64,000 nt of DNA from Spiractinospora alimapuensis (GCF_018437505.1 NZ_CP072467.1:1984001-2048000); one strand, 5' to 3'. Counted from the first letter of the stretch, positions 18,407 to 27,779 are shown. Notes: generated by a model not told the origin, from the letters alone. Made by a program: numbers and translations.

Positions 18407-19429
18407 TTAGGGGGTGGGGGCGGCGTGGGCCAGGTGGCACGCGACGTCGGTGATCTGACCTCCGCCGAGGATCGCCGGGTCTTCCTCACGGCACCGGTCG
18501 TCGACCCCCGCCCGCTGTGCCTCTCCCCCGGACAGGGCGGGGCAACGGGGGTGGAACCGGCACCCGGGTGGGATTCGGGCGGCGTCGGGGGGTTCGCCCG
18601 TGAGGACCACCGGTGTGGTGGCCCCGCTCTCGGGGAGGACGGACACCAGGGACTGGGTGTAGGGGTGCCGAGGCGCGCGCAGGACCTCCTCCACCGTGCC
18701 GATCTCCACGATGCGGCCCAGGTACATGACCGCGACCCGGTCGGCGATGTTCCACGCCAGACCCAGATCGTGGGTCACGACCAGGGCGGACAGGCCCAGT
18801 TCGTCGCGGAGTCGAAGCAGCAGGGCCAGGATCTCGCCGCGCACCGAAGCGTCGAGGGAGGCGACGGGTTCGTCCGCCACGATCACCTCCGGGTCCAGCA
18901 CCAGGGCTCCGGCGATGACCACGCGTTGGCGCTGTCCCCCGGAGAGTTCGTGGGGGTAGCGGGTGAAGAACCGTTCCGGTGGGCGCAGGCCCGCTCGGGA
19001 CAGGGCCCCACGCACTTGGTCGATCTCGTCGGCCTGGAGGCCGTGGTGGATCCGGAGTCCCTCGGCGACGGCCTCGTACACGGTGTGCCGCGGGTTCAGG
19101 GAGCCCGTGGGGTCCTGCAGCACCAGTTGGACGCGCTTCCGGAACGCCCGCAGGTCCCGACCTCGGTAGCCCAGTTCCTCGCCCTGGAAGGTGACCCGAC
19201 CGCCGGTGGGCTTCTCCAACCCGAGGAGTGTGCGGGCGAGCGTAGTCTTCCCGCACCCCGACTCGCCGACCAGCGCGACGATCTCCCCGGGCGCCACATC
19301 CAGGTTCACGCCGTCCACGGCACGGGAGGTGGGACGGTTGCCCCGGCCACGGAACTCCTTCACCACACCGTCCGCGGCGAGCGCCGTACGGGTCTCCTCC
19401 CGCTCGGGCTGAGTCACGGCGTCAGTCAT
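18407..19429 (-). CDS. Peptide ABC transporter ATP-binding protein (DppF/OppF type)
   Basis: A 340-aa ATPase with Walker A GESGCGKTT, signature LSGGQRQR, Walker B VIVADEPVASLD, switch histidine in VVTHD, and the C-terminal oligopeptide-transporter extension with cysteines (GCRFHPRCPAL) typical of DppD/DppF, which can carry an Fe-S cluster. Last gene of the importer operon. Its ATG overlaps the preceding ATPase by 8 nt. It energises uptake together with the partner ATPase. Confidence 0.92.
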   Translation of the reverse strand: MTDAVTQPEREETRTALAADGVVKEFRGRGNRPTSRAVDGVNLDVAPGEIVALVGESGCGKTTLARTLLGLEKPTGGRVTFQGEELGYRGRDLRAFRKRVQLVLQDPTGSLNPRHTVYEAVAEGLRIHHGLQADEIDQVRGALSRAGLRPPERFFTRYPHELSGGQRQRVVIAGALVLDPEVIVADEPVASLDASVRGEILALLLRLRDELGLSALVVTHDLGLAWNIADRVAVMYLGRIVEIGTVEEVLRAPRHPYTQSLVSVLPESGATTPVVLTGEPPDAARIPPGCRFHPRCPALSGGEAQRAGVDDRCREEDPAILGGGQITDVACHLAHAAPTP

Positions 19430-20507
19430 CGCTGGCCTCCTTCTCTCCCCGCACTGCCTCACCCGGAGCCGACGATCTTCCCCTGTCGTGCGGGTCGGAG
19501 TTCGGAGGCGCGGCGCGACTCCCGTCCGGGACGAGGCTCTCCCCCTGGTCGGCGAGGACCCGAACGCACGCCGCCTCCCACTCCTCTCCAGCGGTCCACA
19601 GTCGGGGGTCCAGTTCACGGCAGTGGTCCAGTGCGACGGGGCAGCGGGGGTGGAAGGTGCACCCGGTGGGCAGGTCCGCGGGGTCGGGTGGGTCACCCGG
19701 CAGCCCGCGCGGGCTGAGCCGCGACGAGGCGTCGCCGATGAGCGGGAACGCCCCGCTGAGCGCTGAGGAGTAGGGGTGCCTGCCGCCACGGAAGACGGCG
19801 TCCGCCGGTCCCTCCTCCACGATGCGCCCGGCGTACATGACGGCGAGCCTGTCGCAGGTCGCGGCCAGAACGGACAGGTCGTGGCTGATCATCACCATGG
19901 CGATTCCTTGTTCGGCCACCAACTGTTCGATCAACCGCAGGATCTGCGCCTGGATCATGACGTCGAGGGCGGTGGTCGGCTCGTCCGCGATGATCAGGTC
20001 GGGTCGGCAGGCCAAGGCCATCGCGATCATGACGCGCTGCCGTTGCCCGCCCGAGAGCTCGTGCGGGTAGGCCCGGGCTCGCGACGCCGGCAGACCCACG
20101 TCACTCAGCAGCTCCCGGGCCCGTTTCTCCGCCTGACCGCGGGTCGCCTGTTCGTGCAGCAGGATGGGTTCGACGATCTGGTCCCCGACGCGTTGCACCG
20201 GGTTGAGTGAGTGCATCGCGCCCTGGAACACCACCGACGCCTGGACCCACCGCACCGCGCGCAGTTGCCCCCATCGCATGGCGAGCACGTCCTCGCCGCC
20301 CAGACGGATCTCCCCGCTGATGTCGACCCCGGCCGGCAATAGGCGCAGCAGCGACAGTGCCACGGTGCTCTTCCCACAGCCGGACTCGCCGGCCAGGCCG
20401 AGCTTCTCGCCACGGTCGACCGAGAGGGACACACCGCGCACGGCCGGCACCCCACCCCCGGCCCCGGGGTAGGTGACGTGCAGGTCGCGAACGTCCAGGA
20501 AGCTCAT
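19422..20507 (-). CDS. Peptide ABC transporter ATP-binding protein (DppD/OppD type)
   Basis: A 361-aa ATPase with Walker A GESGCGKST, signature LSGGQRQR, Walker B LIIADEPTTALD and the C-terminal Cys motif GCTFHPRCPVALDHC. ATG at 20507 with GAGGAGG 7 nt upstream; its start overlaps the stop of the DppC-type permease by 4 nt. Paired with the second ATPase to form the heterodimeric motor. The tail of about 50 residues after the Cys motif is hydrophilic and not part of the fold. Confidence 0.92.
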   Translation of the reverse strand: MSFLDVRDLHVTYPGAGGGVPAVRGVSLSVDRGEKLGLAGESGCGKSTVALSLLRLLPAGVDISGEIRLGGEDVLAMRWGQLRAVRWVQASVVFQGAMHSLNPVQRVGDQIVEPILLHEQATRGQAEKRARELLSDVGLPASRARAYPHELSGGQRQRVMIAMALACRPDLIIADEPTTALDVMIQAQILRLIEQLVAEQGIAMVMISHDLSVLAATCDRLAVMYAGRIVEEGPADAVFRGGRHPYSSALSGAFPLIGDASSRLSPRGLPGDPPDPADLPTGCTFHPRCPVALDHCRELDPRLWTAGEEWEAACVRVLADQGESLVPDGSRAAPPNSDPHDRGRSSAPGEAVRGEKEASDD

Positions 20508-21424
20508 CGCGACCTCCTCAGTCGGGGATTCAGCACACCCTCCAGCGCGCGGCCGCACAGGGTGAAGCACACCGCGACCACCGCGATCGCGAGCCCGGGC
20601 GGCACGATGTACCACCACAGTCCGGAGCTGACCGCCCCGGCCCGGCGCGCCTCCTCCAGGATCCGTCCCCAGGACACCACGTTGGGGTCACCGAGCCCGA
20701 GGAAGGCGAGCGTCGCCTCGGCGATGATCGCCGAGGCGACCATCAGCGTGGTCTGTGCCAGCACGATCGGCATGACGTTGGGCAGAACATGCCGGGTCAT
20801 GATGTGGTAGTGGCCGCCACCGAGGGCCTTGGCGCGTTCGATGTAGGGACGCGCCTCCACGGCGAGGGTCTGCGCGCGCACGACCCGGGCCGTGGGGGGC
20901 CAGGCCGCCATCCCGATCGCGATGATGATGGTCGTGGTGTCCCGACTGAGCACGGCCGCCAGCGCGATGGCGATCACCAACATGGGAAGCACGATGAACC
21001 AGTCGGTGATGCGCATGAGGATGGTCTCGGTCCACCCCCGGAAGTGCCCCGCGAGGATCCCCATCACCGACCCCAGGCCCACCGAGATGAGCGTGGCGAG
21101 GAGCCCGACGAGCAGCGAGATCCGGGCCCCCCACAACAGTAGGTGCCACAGGGACCGGCCGTCGGCGTCGGTGCCCAGTGGGTAGTCCCAACTGGGCGGT
21201 TGGCGCGGTACCCCGGCGGCGTCCGTGACGCGTAGGGCTGTCTCCGGGACGAACAGCGGCGTCGTCAGCGCGGTCAACACGATCACGACGAGCAGGAACA
21301 TCCCGATCATCCCGGCCCGGTTCGTCCGGTAGTTCCGCCAGAAGGCGGCCAGGGCCTCCCGGCGACGCCGCCACGCCAGGGCACGGGGGGAGAGCGGAGC
21401 GGACGCCACCTCCTCCGCGCTCAT
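20504..21424 (-). CDS. Peptide ABC transporter permease (DppC/OppC type)
   Basis: A 306-aa permease. It has an N-terminal cytoplasmic segment, a first helix MIGMFLLVVIVLTALTTPLF, the extracellular loop with DYPLGTDADGRS (family motif HPLGTDxxGRD), further helices, and the coupling helix region EAxxxGLGDPNVVSWG. It starts with ATG, overlapping the DppB-type gene by 4 nt (ATGA). Forms the channel with the next permease. Confidence 0.92.
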   Translation of the reverse strand: MSAEEVASAPLSPRALAWRRRREALAAFWRNYRTNRAGMIGMFLLVVIVLTALTTPLFVPETALRVTDAAGVPRQPPSWDYPLGTDADGRSLWHLLLWGARISLLVGLLATLISVGLGSVMGILAGHFRGWTETILMRITDWFIVLPMLVIAIALAAVLSRDTTTIIIAIGMAAWPPTARVVRAQTLAVEARPYIERAKALGGGHYHIMTRHVLPNVMPIVLAQTTLMVASAIIAEATLAFLGLGDPNVVSWGRILEEARRAGAVSSGLWWYIVPPGLAIAVVAVCFTLCGRALEGVLNPRLRRSR

Positions 21425-22473
21425 GACCGCACTCGCGGGTCGAGGAACGGGTAGATCAGGTCAGCGATCAGGTTCATGAAGATCACGGCCGCGGAGAGGA
21501 ACAGGAACAGTCCTTGCACGAGCGGGAGGTCCGGAACGTGCAACGCCGTGTAGAAGGCGCGGCCCAGTCCCGGCCAGGAGAACACCGTCTCCACGAGGAT
21601 CGACCCGGCGACCACCTGCCCCAGGTTGAGGAAGATGAGGGTGACCGTGGGCAGCAGGGCGTTGGGGATGGCGTGCCGGCGGAGCACCAGCGCGTCCCGA
21701 AGCCCCTTGGCCCGGGCACTCACGAGGTAGTCCGAGCTGCGTTCGTCGAGCATGGACGACCGCATGATCATCAGGTACTGGGCGTAGATGACGGCGACCA
21801 TGGTCGCCACGGGCAGCACCATGTGGTGTGCGGTGTCCAGGGCCGTGGCGAGTGGACCGCCCCCACCACCACTGCTCATCCCTCCGGTGGGGAACAGGCT
21901 GGGCAGCGGTCCGATGCCCGCCGCCAGCAGGCTCAACAGGATCAGGCCGAGCCAGAAGGTGGGGACCGACCAGAAGGCGATCGCGGTCCCCGTCTGCAAC
22001 CGGTCGAACCGGGAGCCGTACCGCCACGCGGCGCGGCTGCCCAGCCACAGGCCCAGCATCGCCGCGATGACGGTACCGGTGCCGGCGAGGAGGAGCGTCG
22101 CCCCGAGGTGGTCGGCGATGATCTCGGTGACCGGGCGGTTGCGCTGGTAGCTCACCCCCAGGTCGCCCTGGGCGAGGTTCACGCAGTAGTCGACGAACTG
22201 CTGCCACAGCGGCTTGTCCAACCCGAACTGCTGGCGCAGCGCCTCCTGTTGTTCCGCGCCGATCGGGGTCTCCGCGGCCATCGCCCGAACCGGGTCGCCG
22301 GGGAGGATGCGGAAAAGGAAGAAGGACAGCGAGGTCAACGCGAACAGGGACACGATCGCGCCAGCGATCCTGCGCAGGACGTAGCGGACGACTCCGCCCC
22401 ACCCGGGACGTCCGTCCCGGTCATCGACCGGGACGGACGCTGCTCCGCTCGAGGTGGTCGAGGCTCCGGTCAC
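21421..22473 (-). CDS. Peptide ABC transporter permease (DppB/OppB type)
   Basis: A permease of about 350 aa. After a short cytoplasmic N-terminus come YVLRRIAGAIVSLFALTSLS and FRILPGDPVRA, the N-terminal signature of OppB/DppB permeases, then membrane helices and the coupling loop (ARAKGLRD), ending in DPRVRS. GTG at 22473 was chosen because it overlaps the TGA of the binding-protein gene (GTGA) and has GGGGACC upstream. A second GTG at the VVRYVLRR segment is possible. Confidence 0.9.
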   Translation of the reverse strand: MTGASTTSSGAASVPVDDRDGRPGWGGVVRYVLRRIAGAIVSLFALTSLSFFLFRILPGDPVRAMAAETPIGAEQQEALRQQFGLDKPLWQQFVDYCVNLAQGDLGVSYQRNRPVTEIIADHLGATLLLAGTGTVIAAMLGLWLGSRAAWRYGSRFDRLQTGTAIAFWSVPTFWLGLILLSLLAAGIGPLPSLFPTGGMSSGGGGGPLATALDTAHHMVLPVATMVAVIYAQYLMIMRSSMLDERSSDYLVSARAKGLRDALVLRRHAIPNALLPTVTLIFLNLGQVVAGSILVETVFSWPGLGRAFYTALHVPDLPLVQGLFLFLSAAVIFMNLIADLIYPFLDPRVRS

Positions 22474-24338
22474 TCGCGGTCCCCAGCCGTCGCCGAACGA
22501 CGCCACAGCACGAATCCGACACCGGCCACGACCACCACGACGGCCCCGCCGATGGCGACCAGAGCGGTCGTGGACAGCCCCGAGCCGGCGTCCGTCTCCG
22601 CCGGCTCCGCCGTCCACCAGGACCACATGTCGTCCTGGCCGTAGAAGATGCCGCCGGGGTCGGGGTGCGGGGTCATCGACCCCTCCTCGATGACGTCACT
22701 ACGGTAGGCCTCGACCTGGCGCGGGTAGACGAGCGTGTTCATGACCGCCTCGTCGTAGAGGATGGCCTGCATCTCCTGGATGATCGCGGCGCGTTCGTCC
22801 GCGTCGACCTCCACCCCCTGCGCGGCGTACAGCTCGTCGTACTCCTCGTCGCAGAACCAGGAGTCGGAGGACATCCCGTCACCCGGCTCCGCGGGGCGGG
22901 CGTCACAGGTGTGCAGTTCGAGGATGCTGTCCGGGTCGGGGTTCACGGACCATCCGGTGAAGATCAGGTCGTACTCACCGGCGTCGAGGTACTCCCCGAC
23001 CTCGCCGGAGTCGACGTTCTGCTGGTCGACCGCGATGCCGATGTCGCCCAGCCACTCCACCATCGACTCACCGGTGCGCACCCGGTCCGGATCGTCAAGG
23101 TGCACGATCATGCGGAACTCCAGCGGGTCACCGTCGGGCGACTCCCGGACCCCGTCATCGCCCATCTCGTACCCGGCGTCGTCCAGCATCCGCTCCGCCT
23201 CCTCCGGGTCGAAGTCGATGCGGTCGTCACCCTCGGGAACGTAGTAGAAGTTCTCGAACCGCGCGGGGATGTTGCCCTCGGCGGGTTCGGCGTATCCGCC
23301 GTAGACCCGATCGACGAGGTCCTCCTTGTCGATCGCGTGCATGATGGCCTGGCGGACGGTCTTGTCCTGGAGCGCGGGGTGGCCGTCCCCGATCTCGTCG
23401 CCGTTACGGGCCTCGGCGCCAGGGTTGATCGTGAACCCGAGGAACCGTCGTCCCAGCCCCTCGTTCACCACGATGTTGCCCTCGCCCTCGCCGGAGAGCT
23501 CCTCGGTCTGTGCCGCGGTCAGGCTCTGGATGAAGTCGACGTCGCCGCTGCGCAACGCCTCCACCTGCGCGTCCTGCTCGTCGTAGTACTCCATGACGAC
23601 GCGGTCGAAGGCGGGCCGGCCGTCGTAGTAGTCGTCGTTCGCCTCGTAGACGAGTCGTTGCCCGGGCACGTACTCGGTCAACACGAAGGGACCGGTGCCC
23701 ACCACGGGGAAGTCGTCCTCCTCGGCCGGCGTGAACTCGGCGAGGTCGTCGATCTCCGACCACACGTGCTCCGGGAGGATGGGGACACGCATGTGCTCAC
23801 CGAGCGCCACCGGCTCGTCGAACGTCAACTGGACCTCGTGGTCGCCCAGCGCGGTGGCTTCCTCCAGATTCTTGACATAGTTGGCGAGCGCGGTATTGGC
23901 GCCGTCCTCTTCCTCCTTCATGGTGTTGAAAGTCCACACCACGTCATCGGCGTCGAAGGCCTCACCGTCACTGAAAGTCACGTCGTCGCGGAGCTGGTAG
24001 GTCCAGACCGAGGGGTCGACTTCGCCGTCCTCGTCTTCTCCCGGCGCCCATTCCTCGGCGAGGCCCGGAATCACTTCGTCGGATTCCGGGTCGTACATCG
24101 TCAGGTAGTTGTACTGCAACCGCATCGCGGAGGTACTGATGAGCCGGATCGCGGTGAACGGGTTGAGGGTGTCCACCTCCTGACTGACCGCCATGGTCAG
24201 GGTGTGCTCGCTAGTGGATTCCTCGTCGGCGACCGCGGGCGCGGCGGGGAGTCCAGCGAGGAGAAGGGCGGCGCCTGCGGCGGCGAGCCCCCGAAACGGG
24301 GCGCCCCCCGCGGGGGATACGCGTCGTCGAACCATCAT
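22470..24338 (-). CDS. Peptide-binding protein with C-terminal membrane anchor (SBP family 5)
   Basis: A 622-aa extracytoplasmic solute-binding protein of the OppA/DppA(Gram-negative) family. The signal peptide has no lipobox cysteine. The opening strand TLTMAVSQEVDTLNPF and the motif YDPESDEVIPGLAEEW are typical of SBP_bac_5. The C-terminus has a membrane helix (ALVAIGGAVVVVVAGVGFVLW) followed by RRS and an acidic end. It is thus tethered by a transmembrane segment rather than by lipid, unlike usual Gram-positive binding proteins. ATG at 24338 has GGGAGA directly upstream. First gene of the dpp-like operon. Substrate probably peptides or another oligomer; not determinable here. Confidence 0.88.
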   Translation of the reverse strand: MMVRRRVSPAGGAPFRGLAAAGAALLLAGLPAAPAVADEESTSEHTLTMAVSQEVDTLNPFTAIRLISTSAMRLQYNYLTMYDPESDEVIPGLAEEWAPGEDEDGEVDPSVWTYQLRDDVTFSDGEAFDADDVVWTFNTMKEEEDGANTALANYVKNLEEATALGDHEVQLTFDEPVALGEHMRVPILPEHVWSEIDDLAEFTPAEEDDFPVVGTGPFVLTEYVPGQRLVYEANDDYYDGRPAFDRVVMEYYDEQDAQVEALRSGDVDFIQSLTAAQTEELSGEGEGNIVVNEGLGRRFLGFTINPGAEARNGDEIGDGHPALQDKTVRQAIMHAIDKEDLVDRVYGGYAEPAEGNIPARFENFYYVPEGDDRIDFDPEEAERMLDDAGYEMGDDGVRESPDGDPLEFRMIVHLDDPDRVRTGESMVEWLGDIGIAVDQQNVDSGEVGEYLDAGEYDLIFTGWSVNPDPDSILELHTCDARPAEPGDGMSSDSWFCDEEYDELYAAQGVEVDADERAAIIQEMQAILYDEAVMNTLVYPRQVEAYRSDVIEEGSMTPHPDPGGIFYGQDDMWSWWTAEPAETDAGSGLSTTALVAIGGAVVVVVAGVGFVLWRRSATAGDRE

Positions 24339-24352
24339 TCTCCCGTCCCTCT

Positions 24353-24371
24353 GTGTCCACACCGTGGACAC
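24353..24371. promoter_or_regulatory. Perfect 8-bp inverted repeat in the leader of the peptide-importer operon
   Basis: GTGTCCAC-ACC-GTGGACAC lies 15 nt upstream of the binding-protein start and just upstream of its ribosome-binding site. At the DNA level it is a good operator candidate. In RNA it would form a stable hairpin next to the Shine-Dalgarno sequence. Either could regulate the operon. Confidence 0.5.
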
Positions 24372-24383
24372 CCTTTTCCGGGC

Positions 24384-24413
24384 TGTTTATCATTGATCAG
24401 AAGGGAGCGTCAA
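24384..24413 (-). promoter_or_regulatory. Predicted promoter of the peptide-importer operon
   Basis: Minus strand: -35 TTGACG (24408-24413), 18-bp spacer, -10 TAAACA (24384-24389); GATAAA with a 16-bp spacer is an alternative -10. Local DNA is AT-rich compared with the surroundings. Confidence 0.4.
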
Positions 24414-24765
24414 CGATTACCAGAAACCGGGGCAGTGGCGCATATAAACTGACAATCCAACGTAAGTCGGTCTGCCGCACGGCAACTCTCCGTCGCCATT
24501 CACCCGATTGGTTTGTGACATTCTCGCAACCCGGCCCACACAATCCCGAAACACATAACGATCGCGGATTGCGTCCCAACGGTTCGTCGAATGCCCCCGA
24601 AGCACGCCCCAGAAACCTGACGGGCCGAGACCCCATGGCGCGCTTCGTCCCGATAAGGTAAGAAACGCTCGAGCATCAACGCCGCGGCTGCCGCCGGTCA
24701 CCTGCACGGCGGGCCTGGCACGACGGGGTTCGCTCCCCACGGACGAGACGGGGTGAGTTCGGCGG
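24414..24765. other. 352-bp stretch between divergent operons
   Basis: Lies between the importer promoter and the FnIII/propeller gene. No gene is supported; the short ORFs lack ribosome-binding sites. It should carry the promoter of the plus-strand gene, but none is clear. GC is moderately lower in its left half. Confidence 0.4.
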
Positions 24766-27027
24766 ATGGTGCCCCCCGGTACCCCCCAACGGCACACGAC
24801 GCGACCAAATGGTGCTGGTCCCACGCGCGCCACGGGACGACAGTGGTTCGCCGGAATGGGACGCGCGCTCCGGTCCAGTGCCGCCGGAATCACGGTGGGC
24901 GTCCTCGGCTTGGCCGTGGTCAGCACCGCGCTCGGAATTGGCGCGACCGGCAGTGCCGACGAGATGTCCGACGGCTCCGCGTGGCTGTGGAACGCCTCCG
25001 GTGAGGCCACACGCGTCAACGCGCACAACGCTCGTGTTGACCTGGCCGCCGCGCTGCCGGAGAGCGAGGGCGGACAGGTCGAGGTCACCCAGAACGACCA
25101 GTACCTCCTGCTCCGCGACCAATCCAGCGGCAAGGTAACCTCCGTGGACCTCACCGACATGGGCTACTCCGGCGTGCTGGAGATGGGCGCGGGCACCGAC
25201 TTCCACGTGGCGCTCGGCCAGGAGACCGCCGTCGTCATCGACCGCACCCGTGGCGAGGTCAAGGCGGTCGACCCCGCCACACTGCAGTCGACCGGCCCCA
25301 CCATCACCCTTCCCGCGCCGCTCACGGGCGGCGCCTTCGACCGGGAGGAGACGCTCTGGCTGGGCGTTCCCGCCCAGGGGGCACTGGCCGGGATCACCGT
25401 CACCGACGACGAGGCGACGCTGGGCGAGACGCCGACCGTGGCCGACCCCGACAGTGACCTCGACGTCACCGTCCTGGACGGTGGCGCGCTCGCCTACGAC
25501 CGCGGCGGTAACCGACTCGTGCTCACCGGCGCCGACCGCGACCCCGAACCGCTCGGGTCCCCGGTGGCCCTGGACGGCGCGGAGGCCCCCGACCGCACCA
25601 CCGGCGCGATCGCCGCCGTGACCGTGCCCAGCAACGGCGACATCGTCACCGTGGACGTCACCGCTGAGGAGCCCGAGGTCGACTCCTTCTCCGTTGACCA
25701 CCCCGGGGTGGGGACCGCGGTGCCGTTCGAGGGGCGGATCTACGCCCCGTTCGAGCAGGAGGGCACCGTTCGCGTCTACCAACCCAACGGGCGGGAACTG
25801 GCTCCCATCTCCCTACCGGACGCCGAGGGCCCGTTGGAGCTGGAGGCGCGGGAGGACCATCTCTTCATCAACGCGCCGGAGAGCAGCGTCGCGGCCGTGG
25901 TCAACGGCGACGGACAGACGAACATCATCGACAAGTCCGCGCCGCCTCCGGGCGAGGAGGAGGCCGGCGGCTCCCGGGCGTCGGAGTCCGAGGAGTCGGA
26001 CGGCACGGACGGTGCTGTGGGCACGGGCTACGACGGGGGCGACACCGTCGTCCCCTCCTCCCCCGGGACCAGTACCGGCTCGCCCGAGCCCGGCGACGGG
26101 GGAGGCTCCGGATCCGACGAGGACCCGGGCAACGGTTCCGAGGGGGGCGACGGAGGGGAGTCGCCCAGTCCGTCTCCCTCACCGGAGGCGAACGACGACG
26201 AGGGATCACCGCCCAGCGCGCCCGCACCGGTCTCACACACCACCGGAGACTCCTCGGTGGAACTCTCCTGGTCGGCCGCCCACTCCCCCGACGCGCCGGT
26301 CGACGAGTACACCATCACCTGGGACGAGGGCAGCACCACCGTTCCGGGGGACGAGGTGAGCACGGAGATCGACGACCTGGAGAACGGCGTGGGCTACGTC
26401 TTCCGGGTTCAGGGCAGCAACCGGTACGGCACCGGTCCGGCGGCCCAGTCGTCCCAGGCGATACCGGAATCCGACGCACCCGGGGCCGCCTCCGGTGTCA
26501 GTGCGGAGGAGTCGGGAGTCGGACGGGCGACGGTGTCCTGGGACGAGTCCGACAACGCCTCCGACTATCTGGTCACCACCGTCTCCGACGGCGGGAGCAA
26601 CGTCGCCGACCGCACCAGCGGCGGGACCTCCGTGGACGTGAACGGGCTGGAACCGGGCGAGACCTACCGGTTCACCGTGACCCCCCGCTCGGCGGGAGGC
26701 GCCGCGGGAGAGTCCGCGATCTCCGACCCCCTGACCATGAGCGAGGCCGAAGTGGGCGCGCCGGACAGCGTCGACTTCTCGGTGGAGGGCGGCTCGGTGA
26801 CCGTCACCTGGTCCGAGGTGGAACACGCGACCCAGTACACGGTGACCCCCCACGGCGACGGCGCGGCGGCCCTGGACGAGGTCACGGTGAACGGCGGCGA
26901 CACCTCACACACCTACCAACGCGGGGCCGGCCGCTGTTACGCGTTCACGGTCACCGCCGTCGGAGCGGGCGGCCCGGCGGAGACGAACACCAAGAGTTCC
27001 ACGTCCTGCGTGCGCGACTTTAACTAG
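24766..27027 (+). CDS. Membrane-anchored propeller and fibronectin type III protein of the ESX locus
   Basis: A 753-aa surface protein. It has a short basic N-terminus, one membrane helix or uncleaved signal (AAGITVGVLGLAVVSTALG, about residues 38-56) and a beta-propeller-like region (about 65-390) with repeated D/G-rich blades. A Ser/Gly/Glu/Pro-rich linker (about 395-485) leads to three fibronectin type III domains (about 485-575, 576-660, 665-753), with W/Y positions such as VELSWSAAHSP, ATVSWDESDN and VTVTWSEVEH. Proteins of this layout are frequent beside eccC in actinomycete type VII loci. Likely exposed outside, perhaps as a scaffold. ATG at 24766 is the longest start; ATG at 24856, nearer the helix, is possible. 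Confidence 0.78.
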   Translation: MVPPGTPQRHTTRPNGAGPTRATGRQWFAGMGRALRSSAAGITVGVLGLAVVSTALGIGATGSADEMSDGSAWLWNASGEATRVNAHNARVDLAAALPESEGGQVEVTQNDQYLLLRDQSSGKVTSVDLTDMGYSGVLEMGAGTDFHVALGQETAVVIDRTRGEVKAVDPATLQSTGPTITLPAPLTGGAFDREETLWLGVPAQGALAGITVTDDEATLGETPTVADPDSDLDVTVLDGGALAYDRGGNRLVLTGADRDPEPLGSPVALDGAEAPDRTTGAIAAVTVPSNGDIVTVDVTAEEPEVDSFSVDHPGVGTAVPFEGRIYAPFEQEGTVRVYQPNGRELAPISLPDAEGPLELEAREDHLFINAPESSVAAVVNGDGQTNIIDKSAPPPGEEEAGGSRASESEESDGTDGAVGTGYDGGDTVVPSSPGTSTGSPEPGDGGGSGSDEDPGNGSEGGDGGESPSPSPSPEANDDEGSPPSAPAPVSHTTGDSSVELSWSAAHSPDAPVDEYTITWDEGSTTVPGDEVSTEIDDLENGVGYVFRVQGSNRYGTGPAAQSSQAIPESDAPGAASGVSAEESGVGRATVSWDESDNASDYLVTTVSDGGSNVADRTSGGTSVDVNGLEPGETYRFTVTPRSAGGAAGESAISDPLTMSEAEVGAPDSVDFSVEGGSVTVTWSEVEHATQYTVTPHGDGAAALDEVTVNGGDTSHTYQRGAGRCYAFTVTAVGAGGPAETNTKSSTSCVRDFN

Positions 27028-27097
27028 CGGCGCGGCAACTAGCGGCACGGCGATCAGCGGCACAGTATCGAGTGGAACGGAACGAGGAGAACGGCTG

Positions 27098-27553
27098 ATG
27101 GTGGCTACGGGAGTCCGACGCTGGCTGACGTGGGGTGCCACCGCTGTGGTCACTGCCGGCCTGGTCCTGAGCGCGAACACCGCCGCCTACGGTGACGAAG
27201 CACAGGCGGTGCAGGTGTGCAACAGCGAGAGCTCCGGGGAAACCAACTATGAATGGTTGGAGTCGCTGACGATCCCCGACGGCCTTGGCACCGTCCATCT
27301 CCTGTGGGACGACACGACCGGCACCAACTGCGCGATGACGTTTGGTTCAGTGTCTGGCCGGACCTACATGGACGTTGGTCTCCAGCACACCGGTGGCGAC
27401 AACGCTGTGTGGGATCACGGAGACTTCACGCAGTATGCCGGGCCGGTGTACCTCGAGGCGAACTTCGTCTGTGTCGACTACACCGGCGCGGTTGGTGATC
27501 GTTCGGCGATCGACGAAAATCGCCGCTGTGGTGGTAACCCCGGGTTGGAATAA
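27098..27553 (+). CDS. Secreted SapA-like (spore-associated protein A type) protein
   Basis: A 151-aa protein with a Sec signal peptide (RRWLTWGATAVVTAGLVLSA, cleavage near AAYGDEA). The mature part of about 115 aa contains TVHLLWDDTTGTNCAMT and YAGPVYLEANFVCVDY. The layout of T-G-x-N-C and YAGPVY-x-x-A-x-x-x-C-V-D matches Streptomyces SapA-family exported proteins, whose function is unknown. Four cysteines could make two disulphides. ATG with GAGGAG 8 nt upstream, 70 bp after the FnIII gene on the same strand, so possibly co-transcribed. Not a type VII substrate by signal, since it has its own Sec peptide. Confidence 0.65.
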   Translation: MVATGVRRWLTWGATAVVTAGLVLSANTAAYGDEAQAVQVCNSESSGETNYEWLESLTIPDGLGTVHLLWDDTTGTNCAMTFGSVSGRTYMDVGLQHTGGDNAVWDHGDFTQYAGPVYLEANFVCVDYTGAVGDRSAIDENRRCGGNPGLE

Positions 27554-27746
27554 CCGCGTCGGGGATTCGGCTCTCCACACCGGCGATCGTGCAGGGAACC
27601 TGCCCGCGTCCGCGCACCTCTCATGCCCAGAACTACGGAGGGCGTCGCCGGGGAGCGCTGAAGGTTGATGACCCCCTCCTGCATCTGGCCAGGAATTGGT
27701 CTCGGCATCGCCCGGCACTCGACGCCCAGGACACACCGGGCTGGAG

Positions 27747-27779
27747 CCCCCGCGACACGAGCACAAGTGCCCGCGGGGG
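27747..27779. terminator. Strong hairpin between convergent genes
   Basis: CCCCCGCG (27747-27754) pairs with CGCGGGGG (27772-27779), enclosing an inner stem GCAC-AA-GTGC (27761-27770). It lies in the 260-bp gap between the SapA-like gene (+) and eccC (-). Expected to end transcripts from both sides. The rest of the gap holds no gene. Confidence 0.5.
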
